Source of the DNA: Leptolyngbyaceae cyanobacterium M65_K2018_010
GTDB lineage: Bacteria > Cyanobacteriota > Cyanobacteriia > Phormidesmidales > Phormidesmidaceae
DNA: 7,373 bases
Direction of reading: 5' to 3'
NCBI GenBank assembly: GCA_015295885.1
Contig: DVEE01000314.1
Coordinates: forward strand, 1 to 7,373
The position numbers and the translations under genes are program-made. This document shows positions 1 through 5,431 of this stretch, piece by piece. The notes beneath the pieces are model-generated. The model made no database searches. It had not been told where the DNA came from and worked only from the letters and a program-made list of their open reading frames with translations. Each line of letters opens with the position of its first letter. Within the stretch, counting starts at the first letter, position 1.

Positions 1-1013
1 GGGGGGCTAGGGGGGGCTGCCGCCGGGGCTGGCCGGGTGGGAGCGGGACTGGGCCGGACTGGTGCCACCGTGGGACTAGGTAACTGGGATGAGGGCAGGG
101 GGGCTACGGTTTCAGCCCGCATGGCTCGGCTCGGCTCGGTTGGGCGATCGCGGCTCAGGCTGCCCCCTTGGCGGTTAGGGGAGTCCTCCGACAGGGGCGG
201 GAAGTTCTGAGCGGATCCAGAGGTGGAATCCGAGGGCAAGTTACTAATTCGATCTAGATCCAGGGAACCAAACTCCTGGGCCGACAAATCCGGGCCAATG
301 CCCTGCAAACCGGGAGCTACGGCACCATGGGGCTCCGCGTCCTGGGCCAGGGGTTGATCTGCCGCGGGTTTAGACCGTAAACGCTGAATGAGAGCATGGT
401 CGCGCAGGTGCTGGATGGCCTCGGGAGAGGTAACCAGGTAGCCAAACCCCGCGCTCCCCGCCAACAGCAACAATAGGGCGCCCAGGCCCAGGGGAGTCGC
501 TAACTGCTGGGCCATGGAAGGCTGATAATCCAGTTCCTCGTCGCCCCTATGCAGGGGGGGTGGCAGAGGAGTACTGCCCAACAGCGCCTCTGAACTCTCC
601 AGGTAATCTTGGGGCATGGCGGCATAGGGCATCAGGGCCGCCCCGGTCTTAAGGGCAGTGGGGCTGGGGGCGGTAGCGGCGGAGCTGACCGCGGGTGGGG
701 TAGCGGAGCTGGTCCAGGGATTGGGGGGGGGCGGCGGGGCGACGCTAGACCGTTGGGGCGATGTTTGCCCCCTTGGGGATGGAGTCGGCGGCTTGAGGTT
801 GATCAGGCTCGGCGAGCGGGTGGGCTTAGGGCGAAACTGCAGGGGAGTAAGGCTGGGGTGCCCGGCCTGTCCCGAGGCGGTTTGGCGGTAGCGCAGCAGT
901 TCATCGTCTAGATTGAGCATGAGGCTGCCTAGGGCCCGCTGTAGAGCAGGGTTAAACCTAGATTCCACCCTAGGGGTAGAGAGGGTCGACGAGCCAGCAG
1001 ACAGATCAGCCAT
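1..1013 (-). CDS. Proline-rich single-pass membrane protein of unknown function (partial, 3' end outside window)
   Basis: I do not recognise this gene. The frame stays open on the minus strand from an ATG at 1013 to the left edge, giving 337 residues with no stop. An AGGA lies 9 nt upstream of the ATG. In order, the protein has: a short N-terminal block (about residues 19-43) with FNPALQRALGSLMLNLDDEL followed by LRYRQ, the most family-like part; a Pro/Ser/Thr-rich linker (about 60-125, including five consecutive prolines); one hydrophobic segment at about 174-194 with five consecutive leucines; then a second low-complexity region rich in Pro, Ala and Ser that runs out of the window. There is no N-terminal signal peptide, so I infer a cytoplasmic N-terminal half, one membrane anchor and a long disordered or periplasmic tail. 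It is divergent from the DciA-like gene. The consistent frame through GC-rich low complexity and the membrane segment support a real gene; function is open. Confidence 0.72.
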   Translation of the reverse strand, partial: MADLSAGSSTLSTPRVESRFNPALQRALGSLMLNLDDELLRYRQTASGQAGHPSLTPLQFRPKPTRSPSLINLKPPTPSPRGQTSPQRSSVAPPPPPNPWTSSATPPAVSSAATAPSPTALKTGAALMPYAAMPQDYLESSEALLGSTPLPPPLHRGDEELDYQPSMAQQLATPLGLGALLLLLAGSAGFGYLVTSPEAIQHLRDHALIQRLRSKPAADQPLAQDAEPHGAVAPGLQGIGPDLSAQEFGSLDLDRISNLPSDSTSGSAQNFPPLSEDSPNRQGGSLSRDRPTEPSRAMRAETVAPLPSSQLPSPTVAPVRPSPAPTRPAPAAAPPSP

Positions 1014-1107
1014 AGCATTACATCCTGGGCAGTAAATGACCCTAATGGTACTGATTTCTAGCTAGTTGACAACTAAAATAGCTAGGTGTGTCGCCGAGCA
1101 ATTCGCC
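1014..1107. promoter_or_regulatory. Divergent promoter region between the left-edge gene and the DciA-like gene
   Basis: This is a locally AT-richer stretch between two divergent starts. On the plus strand TAAAAT at 1074-1079 could be a -10 for the DciA-like gene, with no good -35. On the minus strand TATTTT at 1080-1075 could serve the left-edge gene. A perfect TTGACA at 1066-1071 is present but has no -10 at the right spacing. Promoter identity is inference from base composition and gene orientation. Confidence 0.3.
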
Positions 1108-1752
1108 ATGCCCCTAGACGCCATTGGTCAGGTGATTCAAAAACTGGAGCAGCAACCCAACTGGCGCAGCCGCGGGGAGTTTCGCCGGGTGTTAGGCAGT
1201 TGGTCCAGTTTGGTGGGCGAGGTGGTGGCTCGCCAAGCCAGACCGGTGCGTTTAAGCCGGGGCATTCTCTACGTTTCAGTAGCCAACCCCATGTGGGCCC
1301 AAACCCTCACCCTGGAGCGGTTGACCCTGCTGCACAAACTGAACCGGCAGTTGCAGCTTGACCTTACCGATTTGCGCTTTTCCAGCGGGGATTGGTTTCA
1401 GCGATCGCCCTTGCCACCGGCCAACCCCGCTATCCCTGCCTGGCTCAGTCAGCATCCCAGCTTTGAAGCCGTTGCCCTAGAGCCCTCGCGCCCGGCTGAG
1501 AAAACCTTGACTGCGGTCGAGAGTTTTCAACGTTGGGCTAACTTGGCTCAGCGGTTGGGGAGCCATCGAGTTCTGTGCCCAACCTGTCGCTGCCCCTGCC
1601 CGGCCGGCGAACTGAACCGCTGGTCTCGGTGCAGTGTTTGTGCGGCCCACCAGTTTGGCCAACCCAGGGCCCATCGACCCCCAGGACAATCTGGCGCTGA
1701 AAGACCTGGGCAAAAGCCTCGATCAGCAGGGGTAACACCTCGGCCACGGTGA
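1108..1752 (+). CDS. DciA-like (DUF721) protein with C-terminal cysteine cluster, putative replicative helicase loader
   Basis: The N-terminal part (about residues 4-95) has the DUF721/DciA layout: a helix ending in NWRSRGEFRR, then GSWSSLVGEVVA, then a strand region RGILYVSVANPMWAQTL. DciA proteins help load or operate the replicative helicase DnaB in bacteria without DnaC/DnaI; that role is family knowledge. After a Pro-rich linker the C-terminus carries six cysteines (157, 160, 162, 164, 175, 178, counted from the ATG), arranged as a likely zinc ribbon around CPTCRCPCP and CSVC, which I recall from cyanobacterial members. I chose ATG 1108 because family homology begins there; an in-frame TTG at 1066 would add 14 residues. 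No clear Shine-Dalgarno precedes either. Oddity: after the cysteine cluster there is a 31-residue Arg/Pro/Gly-rich tail, lying antisense to the end of lipB; family members usually stop soon after the cluster. Confidence 0.75.
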   Translation: MPLDAIGQVIQKLEQQPNWRSRGEFRRVLGSWSSLVGEVVARQARPVRLSRGILYVSVANPMWAQTLTLERLTLLHKLNRQLQLDLTDLRFSSGDWFQRSPLPPANPAIPAWLSQHPSFEAVALEPSRPAEKTLTAVESFQRWANLAQRLGSHRVLCPTCRCPCPAGELNRWSRCSVCAAHQFGQPRAHRPPGQSGAERPGQKPRSAGVTPRPR

Positions 1753-2338
1753 TACCCGGACAAAACTGGGTCAAACAACCCACTGGCCGGTGGGCAATCC
1801 CACAGGGCACGATCGCCTGAAATCCCTGTAGATCTGGGCAGACATTCAAGGCAAAGCCGTGCATCGTGACCCAACGACTGACTTTAATCCCGATCGCCGC
1901 CAGCTTGTAGTCGCCCACCCAAACGCCGGTCAGGCCAGCTTCCCGTTGGGCCCCCAGGCCCAGCTTGGCCAGGGTGAGAATGATCACCTCCTCCAGTTGC
2001 CGCAGATACCAGTGGAGGTCGGTTTGATGGCGCTTCAAGTCGAGAATGGGATACCCCACCAGTTGCCCAGGGCAGTGATGGGTGACCTCTCCACCGCGTT
2101 CAATGCGAAACAACGGCCAGGGAGGACTACTCTCGGAAAACTTAAGATTTTCTAGAGTGGCCCCCTGGCCCAGGGTATAGACCGGAGGATGCTCCAGCAG
2201 CAGTAGTCGATCCGGTTGTGGCTGGCGACGATGCAGTTCTACCAAGGCTTTCTGGAGTTCCCAGGCCTGGGGATAGGGGCATAGCCCCAGGTCATAAACC
2301 TCACAAATGAGGGCTGGGGCTGGGGGGGGGTGAACCAT
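1538..2338 (-). CDS. lipB: Octanoyl-[acyl carrier protein]:protein N-octanoyltransferase (lipoate-protein ligase B)
   Basis: LipB moves octanoate from acyl-ACP to a lysine of lipoyl domains (pyruvate dehydrogenase E2, glycine cleavage H protein), the first step of lipoate attachment in the cytoplasm. Visible motifs, numbered from ATG 2338: EHPPVYTLGQGA (about 49-60); RGGEVTHHCPGQLVGYP (81-97), with Cys where many bacterial enzymes have Gly; TGVWVGDYKLAAIGIKVSRW, containing the catalytic lysine K145; and PCGI with the catalytic cysteine C179. The 34-residue Lys-Cys spacing equals that of E. coli LipB (K135/C169). An in-frame TTG 9 nt upstream is possible, but ATG is preferred. Codons 3-6 contain a run of nine C. 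The recognisable fold ends near residue 217; a further 49 residues, rich in Gly, Arg and Ser, run antisense through the DciA-like gene before TAG, making the protein longer than usual (266 versus roughly 210-240 residues). Confidence 0.95.
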   Translation of the reverse strand: MVHPPPAPALICEVYDLGLCPYPQAWELQKALVELHRRQPQPDRLLLLEHPPVYTLGQGATLENLKFSESSPPWPLFRIERGGEVTHHCPGQLVGYPILDLKRHQTDLHWYLRQLEEVIILTLAKLGLGAQREAGLTGVWVGDYKLAAIGIKVSRWVTMHGFALNVCPDLQGFQAIVPCGIAHRPVGCLTQFCPGITVAEVLPLLIEAFAQVFQRQIVLGVDGPWVGQTGGPHKHCTETSGSVRRPGRGSDRLGTELDGSPTAEPS

Positions 2339-2357
2339 GGTTGTCAACCGTGCAATG

Positions 2358-2388
2358 ACGGTAAATCCGCGTCAGAATGGTAAATTCG
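2358..2388. repeat. Direct repeat pair in the lipB-hpf divergent intergenic region
   Basis: The pattern A[C/T]GGTAAAT[C/T]CG occurs at 2358-2368 and 2377-2387, a centre spacing of 19 bp, just upstream of lipB on the side facing hpf. An ACCGT/ACGGT inverted repeat (2347-2351 and 2358-2362, 6 bp spacer) overlaps the first copy. Two copies about two helical turns apart would suit a regulator site, but no known operator was recognised. Confidence 0.35.
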
Positions 2389-2489
2389 GTCGCCAGGGAA
2401 TCAAGAAATATCAACCCTTGCAAAGGATTTTAACGGACGGTGTTGTGCAGAATACAAGGTGCTAGGGTGAAAACATAAGCCGACGTTTC

Positions 2490-2495
2490 AAGGAG
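2490..2495 (+). promoter_or_regulatory. Strong Shine-Dalgarno of hpf
   Basis: AAGGAG sits 8 nt before the hpf ATG at 2504. It is the best ribosome binding site in the window and settles the start. Most other genes here have weak or no Shine-Dalgarno, so strong translation initiation is likely for hpf. Confidence 0.8.
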
Positions 2496-2503
2496 TCCGC
2501 TTT

Positions 2504-3145
2504 ATGAAGCTGGTTATCCATGGCAGAAATATTGAGATTACCGATGCAATTCGTGACTATGTGGAGCAAAAAATACTGAAGGCGGTCAGCCACTTCAAAC
2601 ACCTGACCAACGAGGCTAATGTACACCTATCCGTGGCCCGCAATCCCCGCATTAGCTCTAAGCAATCGGCAGAGGTGACTCTATTTGTGGATGGATCAAT
2701 TGTGCGGGCAGAAGAGAGTAGCGAAAATCTCTACGCCAGCATTGACTTGGTAGCGGACAAAATCAGCCGTCAACTGCGCAAGTACAAGGAAAAGCTGAGC
2801 AGCCGCAAGCACGGTAATCTGGGCAAAACCACCGAGGCCTTTCTCAACGAAGCCCCCGCCACCGATGTGACCCATGTGCTGAATAACCATGCTCCTCAAC
2901 TCCCTGAGGAGGTAGTGCGCACCAAGTACTTTGCCATGCCTCCCATGACCGTGGCAGAGGCCCTTGAGCAACTGGTTCTGATTGACCATGATTTCTACGT
3001 GTTTCTCAACGCCGAAACCCAGGAAATCAACGTGGTGTACGAACGCAACCACGGGGGCTACGGTTTGATTCAACCTCGCCATCCCAACGGTAGTGAAGCC
3101 ACCGCCCAGGATGAAAGAAGTCTATCTTCAGCCACCTCAGCTTGA
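2504..3145 (+). CDS. hpf: Long-form ribosome hibernation promoting factor (LrtA/HPF)
   Basis: The protein binds the 30S decoding region and, in its long form, pairs two 70S ribosomes into inactive 100S dimers. The N-terminal S30AE domain (about 1-105) begins MKLVIHGRNIEITDAIRDYV and ends in the basic helix SRQLRKYKEKLSSRKH. A variable linker (about 106-136) leads to the C-terminal dimerisation domain (about 137-191) with VVRTKYFAMPPMTVAEALEQ, DHDFYVFLNAET and VVYERNHGGYGLIQP. At 213 residues it has the usual long-HPF size. In cyanobacteria this gene is known as lrtA, a light-repressed transcript; that regulation is family knowledge and is not shown here, although the 165 bp upstream region holds repeats. 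The gene stands alone: lipB is divergent and grxC convergent. Confidence 0.96.
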   Translation: MKLVIHGRNIEITDAIRDYVEQKILKAVSHFKHLTNEANVHLSVARNPRISSKQSAEVTLFVDGSIVRAEESSENLYASIDLVADKISRQLRKYKEKLSSRKHGNLGKTTEAFLNEAPATDVTHVLNNHAPQLPEEVVRTKYFAMPPMTVAEALEQLVLIDHDFYVFLNAETQEINVVYERNHGGYGLIQPRHPNGSEATAQDERSLSSATSA

Positions 3146-3212
3146 GCTCGACTCACTCCATCCTCGTACTCTAGCCTCGAGTTGGGCCGCAACCGATGGA
3201 CACGGCCATTAC

Positions 3213-3233
3213 ACCTGGGCCCAGTGCCCAGGT
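3213..3233. terminator. Hairpin between convergent hpf and grxC, possible bidirectional terminator
   Basis: ACCTGGGC (3213-3220) and GCCCAGGT (3226-3233) form a perfect 8 bp GC-rich stem with a 5 nt loop. A second CCCAGGTG (3234-3241) can pair instead with CACCTGGG (3212-3219), giving two competing folds. No T-run follows on either strand, so it is not a classical intrinsic terminator; many cyanobacterial gene ends lack the U-tract. The remaining 3146-3322 spacer shows only a weaker GGCCG/CGGCC pair (3185-3189/3203-3207) and no credible gene. Confidence 0.4.
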
Positions 3234-3322
3234 CCCAGGTGCGGGGATTGGCTCAGGACAGCTCTGGCACTCCGCCCCCCTCAGCAGCCTCCCCATCTAG
3301 GGGCCAGCCTCAGGGAGAGGGG

Positions 3323-3595
3323 TTAGGCGGCAGGGGTGGAGGCTAGAAGGGGCTCAACCCCACCTTGGGCTTCGAGGGCAAATAAATCATCACAGCCGCC
3401 GACGTGGTGGTTGTTGATGAAGATCTGAGGTAGCGATCGCCGCCCGTTAGCCCGCTGGGCCATTTCGTTGCGGGCCGCTTCGTCGCCATCGATGCAGTAC
3501 TCCGTGTAGGCAATTCCCTTTTGATCAAGCAGGGCCTTAGCCCGAATGCAGAAGGGACAACGGCTCCAGGTATAGATTTCGACCGTTGGCGTCAT
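3323..3595 (-). CDS. grxC: Glutaredoxin 3 family, dithiol (CPFC) type
   Basis: A small cytoplasmic thiol oxidoreductase that uses glutathione to reduce protein disulfides or remove glutathione from proteins. It is 90 residues long, the normal size. The active site CPFC is at C13-C16 after the first strand (VEIYTWSRCPFC), a variant of the common CPYC of class I. The cis-proline loop reads SLPQIFI (P56), where TVPQIFI is more usual; the glutathione-contacting GGCDDL follows at 66-71. The ATG at 3595 has AGAGG about 8 nt upstream. radA is co-oriented upstream, 78 bp away. In that gap TAAAAT (minus strand, 3632-3627) could be a -10 giving grxC its own promoter, and a CCCGG/CCGGG stem is present without a T-run, so joint transcription with radA is possible but unproven. 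Confidence 0.93.
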   Translation of the reverse strand: MTPTVEIYTWSRCPFCIRAKALLDQKGIAYTEYCIDGDEAARNEMAQRANGRRSLPQIFINNHHVGGCDDLFALEAQGGVEPLLASTPAA

Positions 3596-3673
3596 GGCGA
3601 TACCTCTAAAGTTTATCTTTCTTCATATTTTAGCCCGGGCGGCACCGGGAAACTGTCTGGTGAGTGGCAATTT

Positions 3674-5131
3674 TTAGGGGCGCAGGGCCAGGGCGATGGC
3701 ATCGACCACCCGTGGGACCTCGAAAATCTCCAGCCCTGGGATCTTAAGGCTTTGCCCCTTGGGCACAATAGCCCGTTTAAAACCTAGCTTGGCGGCCTCT
3801 TTCAGCCGCAGCTCCAGTTGTGAGATCGGGCGCACCTGGCCGCCGAGTCCGACTTCGCCAATCAAAACCAACTCCGGATCGACCAGGCGATCGCGAAAAC
3901 TAGCCACCACAGCGATCGCCACTCCCAGGTCGGCGGCCGGCTCAGCCACCGTTAATCCCCCGGAAGAAGCCACGTAGGCATCCAACTTAGACAGGGGAAT
4001 GCCGACCCGCTTTTCCAGTACGGCCAAAATCTGTAGCAGCCGGTTAAACTCTAAGCCCGTGGTTGAACGGCGGGGCGAACTGTAGCTGGTGGGGCTCACC
4101 AGGGATTGCAACTCTACCACCAGGGGGCGAGTACCTTCACAGGCAACAATGGTGGCAATGCCTGGCACCTGCTCATCCCGATTCCCCAAAAACAGAGCCG
4201 AGGGGTTTTTGATTTCGGCTAAGCCCCGATCCACCATTTCAAATACCCCCAGTTCATGGGTGGCGCCAAAGCGGTTTTTGACCGAGCGCAGCAGACGATG
4301 ACTGGCAAAGCGATCGCCTTCAAAGTAAAGAACCGTATCGACCAGGTGTTCTAGCACCTTAGGCCCTGCGATCGCCCCTTCCTTGGTGACATGACCCACA
4401 ATAAACAAAGCAATATTGGTCCGTTTCGCCAACTGCATTAAGGCCGACGTGCATTCCCGCACCTGGGAGACCGACCCTGGGGCCGAGGTTAGCTGGCTAT
4501 GGTAGAGGGCTTGAATACTGTCGATAATAGCCACCGTCGGCTGCAGCGACTGCAACTCTGTGAGAATGGTATCCAGGTCAATTTCAGGTAACAGGAAAAG
4601 TTGCCCTGTCCCTGGGATCTGCTCCTCTGGGGCGATCGCCGGATCGGATTCAGGCCCCGGCTGGGTGGGCTCCGATTCTGGTGCTAATCGCTGCCAACGG
4701 AGCTTCACTTGCTGGCCTGACTCTTCGGCGCAAACGTAGAGCACCTGCAGGCGGATGGCTAACTGGTGCGCCATCTGCAGCAGCAGGGTTGACTTGCCAA
4801 TGCCCGGATCGCCCCCTAACAGCACCAGGGAACCGGGTACAATCCCCCCCCCTAACACCCGGTCTAACTCACCATAGCCAGAGGGCAAGCGCATTTGTGG
4901 ATGATCTTCAATCTGATCCAGAGGCAAGGATAGGCGGGGTTGCCGGGCCCCAGACCTGCCCCCTGGGTGAGCCCGACTGTCCCCAGGCAACCGGGCCAGG
5001 GTGGCAGACTTAGGCGACAGAGCCTGCTCCACTAAGGCATTCCAGCTGCCGCAGACCGGGCAACGACCGTAGTACTGGGAAGACTCTGCCCCACACTGAC
5101 CGCAGACGAAAATGGAACGGGATTTTGCCAT
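3674..5131 (-). CDS. radA: DNA repair protein RadA (Sms)
   Basis: RadA is a RecA-like ATPase, a ring helicase that extends recombination intermediates and helps process branched DNA. From the N-terminus (numbered from ATG 5131): a four-cysteine zinc finger (C10, C13, C24, C27, in VCGQCG and RCPVCG); RecA core with Walker A GGDPGIGKST (106-115, K113), Walker B VAIIDS (D204), and the RadA signature KNRFG (285-289); then the Lon-like C-terminal domain with DAYVASSGGLTVAEPAADL and IGEVGLGGQVRPI. At 485 residues it is slightly longer than E. coli RadA; an acidic, Pro-rich insert (about 151-175) after LRWQRLAPE accounts for part of it. I chose ATG 5131 because the zinc finger follows directly; an in-frame TTG at 5155 adds 8 unconserved residues. 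No clear Shine-Dalgarno. Five HIP1 octamers lie within the gene. A LexA-box-like sequence lies just upstream, hinting at damage control (inference). Confidence 0.96.
   Translation of the reverse strand: MAKSRSIFVCGQCGAESSQYYGRCPVCGSWNALVEQALSPKSATLARLPGDSRAHPGGRSGARQPRLSLPLDQIEDHPQMRLPSGYGELDRVLGGGIVPGSLVLLGGDPGIGKSTLLLQMAHQLAIRLQVLYVCAEESGQQVKLRWQRLAPESEPTQPGPESDPAIAPEEQIPGTGQLFLLPEIDLDTILTELQSLQPTVAIIDSIQALYHSQLTSAPGSVSQVRECTSALMQLAKRTNIALFIVGHVTKEGAIAGPKVLEHLVDTVLYFEGDRFASHRLLRSVKNRFGATHELGVFEMVDRGLAEIKNPSALFLGNRDEQVPGIATIVACEGTRPLVVELQSLVSPTSYSSPRRSTTGLEFNRLLQILAVLEKRVGIPLSKLDAYVASSGGLTVAEPAADLGVAIAVVASFRDRLVDPELVLIGEVGLGGQVRPISQLELRLKEAAKLGFKRAIVPKGQSLKIPGLEIFEVPRVVDAIALALRP
3887..4639. 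repeat. Cluster of five HIP1 octamers (GCGATCGC) inside radA
   Basis: Exact copies are at 3887-3894, 3912-3919, 4310-4317, 4368-4375 and 4632-4639. Three more lie at 144-151, 1401-1408 and 3433-3440, making eight in the window. Assuming about 60% GC, a random expectation is roughly 0.2, so the enrichment is large. HIP1 is a known hyper-abundant palindrome of many cyanobacteria. None occurs from 4640 to the right edge. Confidence 0.9.
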
Positions 5132-5157
5132 AGCAACGAAACCATGTTGGCCCAATT

Positions 5158-5171
5158 TGTACCAGCGAACC
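5158..5171. promoter_or_regulatory. LexA-box-like site upstream of radA
   Basis: On the minus strand the sequence reads GGTTCGCTGGTACA. Compared with the cyanobacterial LexA consensus as I recall it (RGTACNNNDGTWCB), it has two mismatches. It lies 27-40 bp upstream of the radA ATG, a sensible operator position. A two-mismatch match is weak evidence by itself. Confidence 0.25.
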
Positions 5172-5322
5172 CACCCAGATCAGCTTGATCCCTGGCAAGT
5201 TTTTGCAATAAACCTTAAAAAACCCTGAAAAGTAATGTGTAACCGTCGATCACCGTGAATCAATTAAATTTACTAGCACCATGCCTACCCTGAATCCCCT
5301 GAGCTTGATACTGCAAGGGTTG

Positions 5323-5361
5323 GGGGTGAAACGAGTGCTGCCCTCCGGGAGCCCTCACCCC
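5323..5361 (+). promoter_or_regulatory. Hairpin in the presumed rpaB leader
   Basis: GGGGTGA (5323-5329) pairs perfectly with TCACCCC (5355-5361). The 25 nt loop contains a smaller CTCC/GGAG pair. It lies about 70 bp before the rpaB start. It lacks a T-run and faces no convergent gene, so a leader element or protein site is as likely as a terminator. Confidence 0.35.
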
Positions 5362-5431
5362 TTATTTGGCGGCCAAGATCATTTATTAAAAGTTGAATTT
5401 GTTTATAAAATATGGCGTTATGTAGGGAGCC

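Larger units (their letters stand above)
5132..5431. promoter_or_regulatory. Divergent radA-rpaB intergenic region
   Basis: This 300 bp spacer holds no credible gene. On the radA side there is a LexA-box-like site (5158-5171) and an inverted repeat GATCA-GCT-TGATC (5178-5190). The middle (5191-5275) is AT-rich, with T- and A-runs that could hold promoters for either gene. On the rpaB side a long-loop hairpin spans 5323-5361, and the last 50 bp are AT-rich, with TATAAAAT at 5404-5411 as a possible -10 for rpaB and no convincing -35. If transcription begins upstream of the hairpin, rpaB has a structured leader. All promoter calls are inference. Confidence 0.5.

Noticed and set aside
609..911. 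Plus-strand open frame rich in glycine
   Set aside because: It is the antisense shadow of the Pro-rich linker of the left-edge gene; the Gly-rich composition comes from GC-rich complement codons, and no family motif is visible.
1066..1107. TTG start extending the DciA-like protein by 14 residues
   Set aside because: Family homology begins at the ATG 1108 and no ribosome binding site favours the TTG. It is not fully excluded.
1859..2155. Plus-strand open frame of 98 codons within lipB
   Set aside because: It lies wholly antisense to conserved LipB catalytic motifs and has no recognisable protein features.
2339..2503. RpaB-binding HLR1 motif upstream of hpf
   Set aside because: The GGTAAAT repeats are 19 bp apart and lack the TTACA half-sites with 10 bp period that HLR1 requires.
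2696..3082. Minus-strand open frame of 128 codons within hpf
   Set aside because: It lies antisense to the conserved HPF domains; no Shine-Dalgarno or motif supports it.
3093..3326. Plus-strand open frame running from the end of hpf to grxC
   Set aside because: It starts inside hpf in another frame, resembles no family, and covers the hairpin region between convergent genes.
3596..3673. Intrinsic terminator between radA and grxC
   Set aside because: The CCCGG/CCGGG stem is only 5 bp and is followed by CTAAAATATG, with no T-run; a promoter is at least as likely.
5132..5155. TTG start extending RadA by 8 residues
   Set aside because: The zinc finger follows the ATG at 5131 directly, and the extension looks unconserved.
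5222..5431. HLR1 autoregulatory site upstream of rpaB
   Set aside because: Only one GTTACA half-site (minus strand, near 5238) is present; the second is absent at the required spacing.
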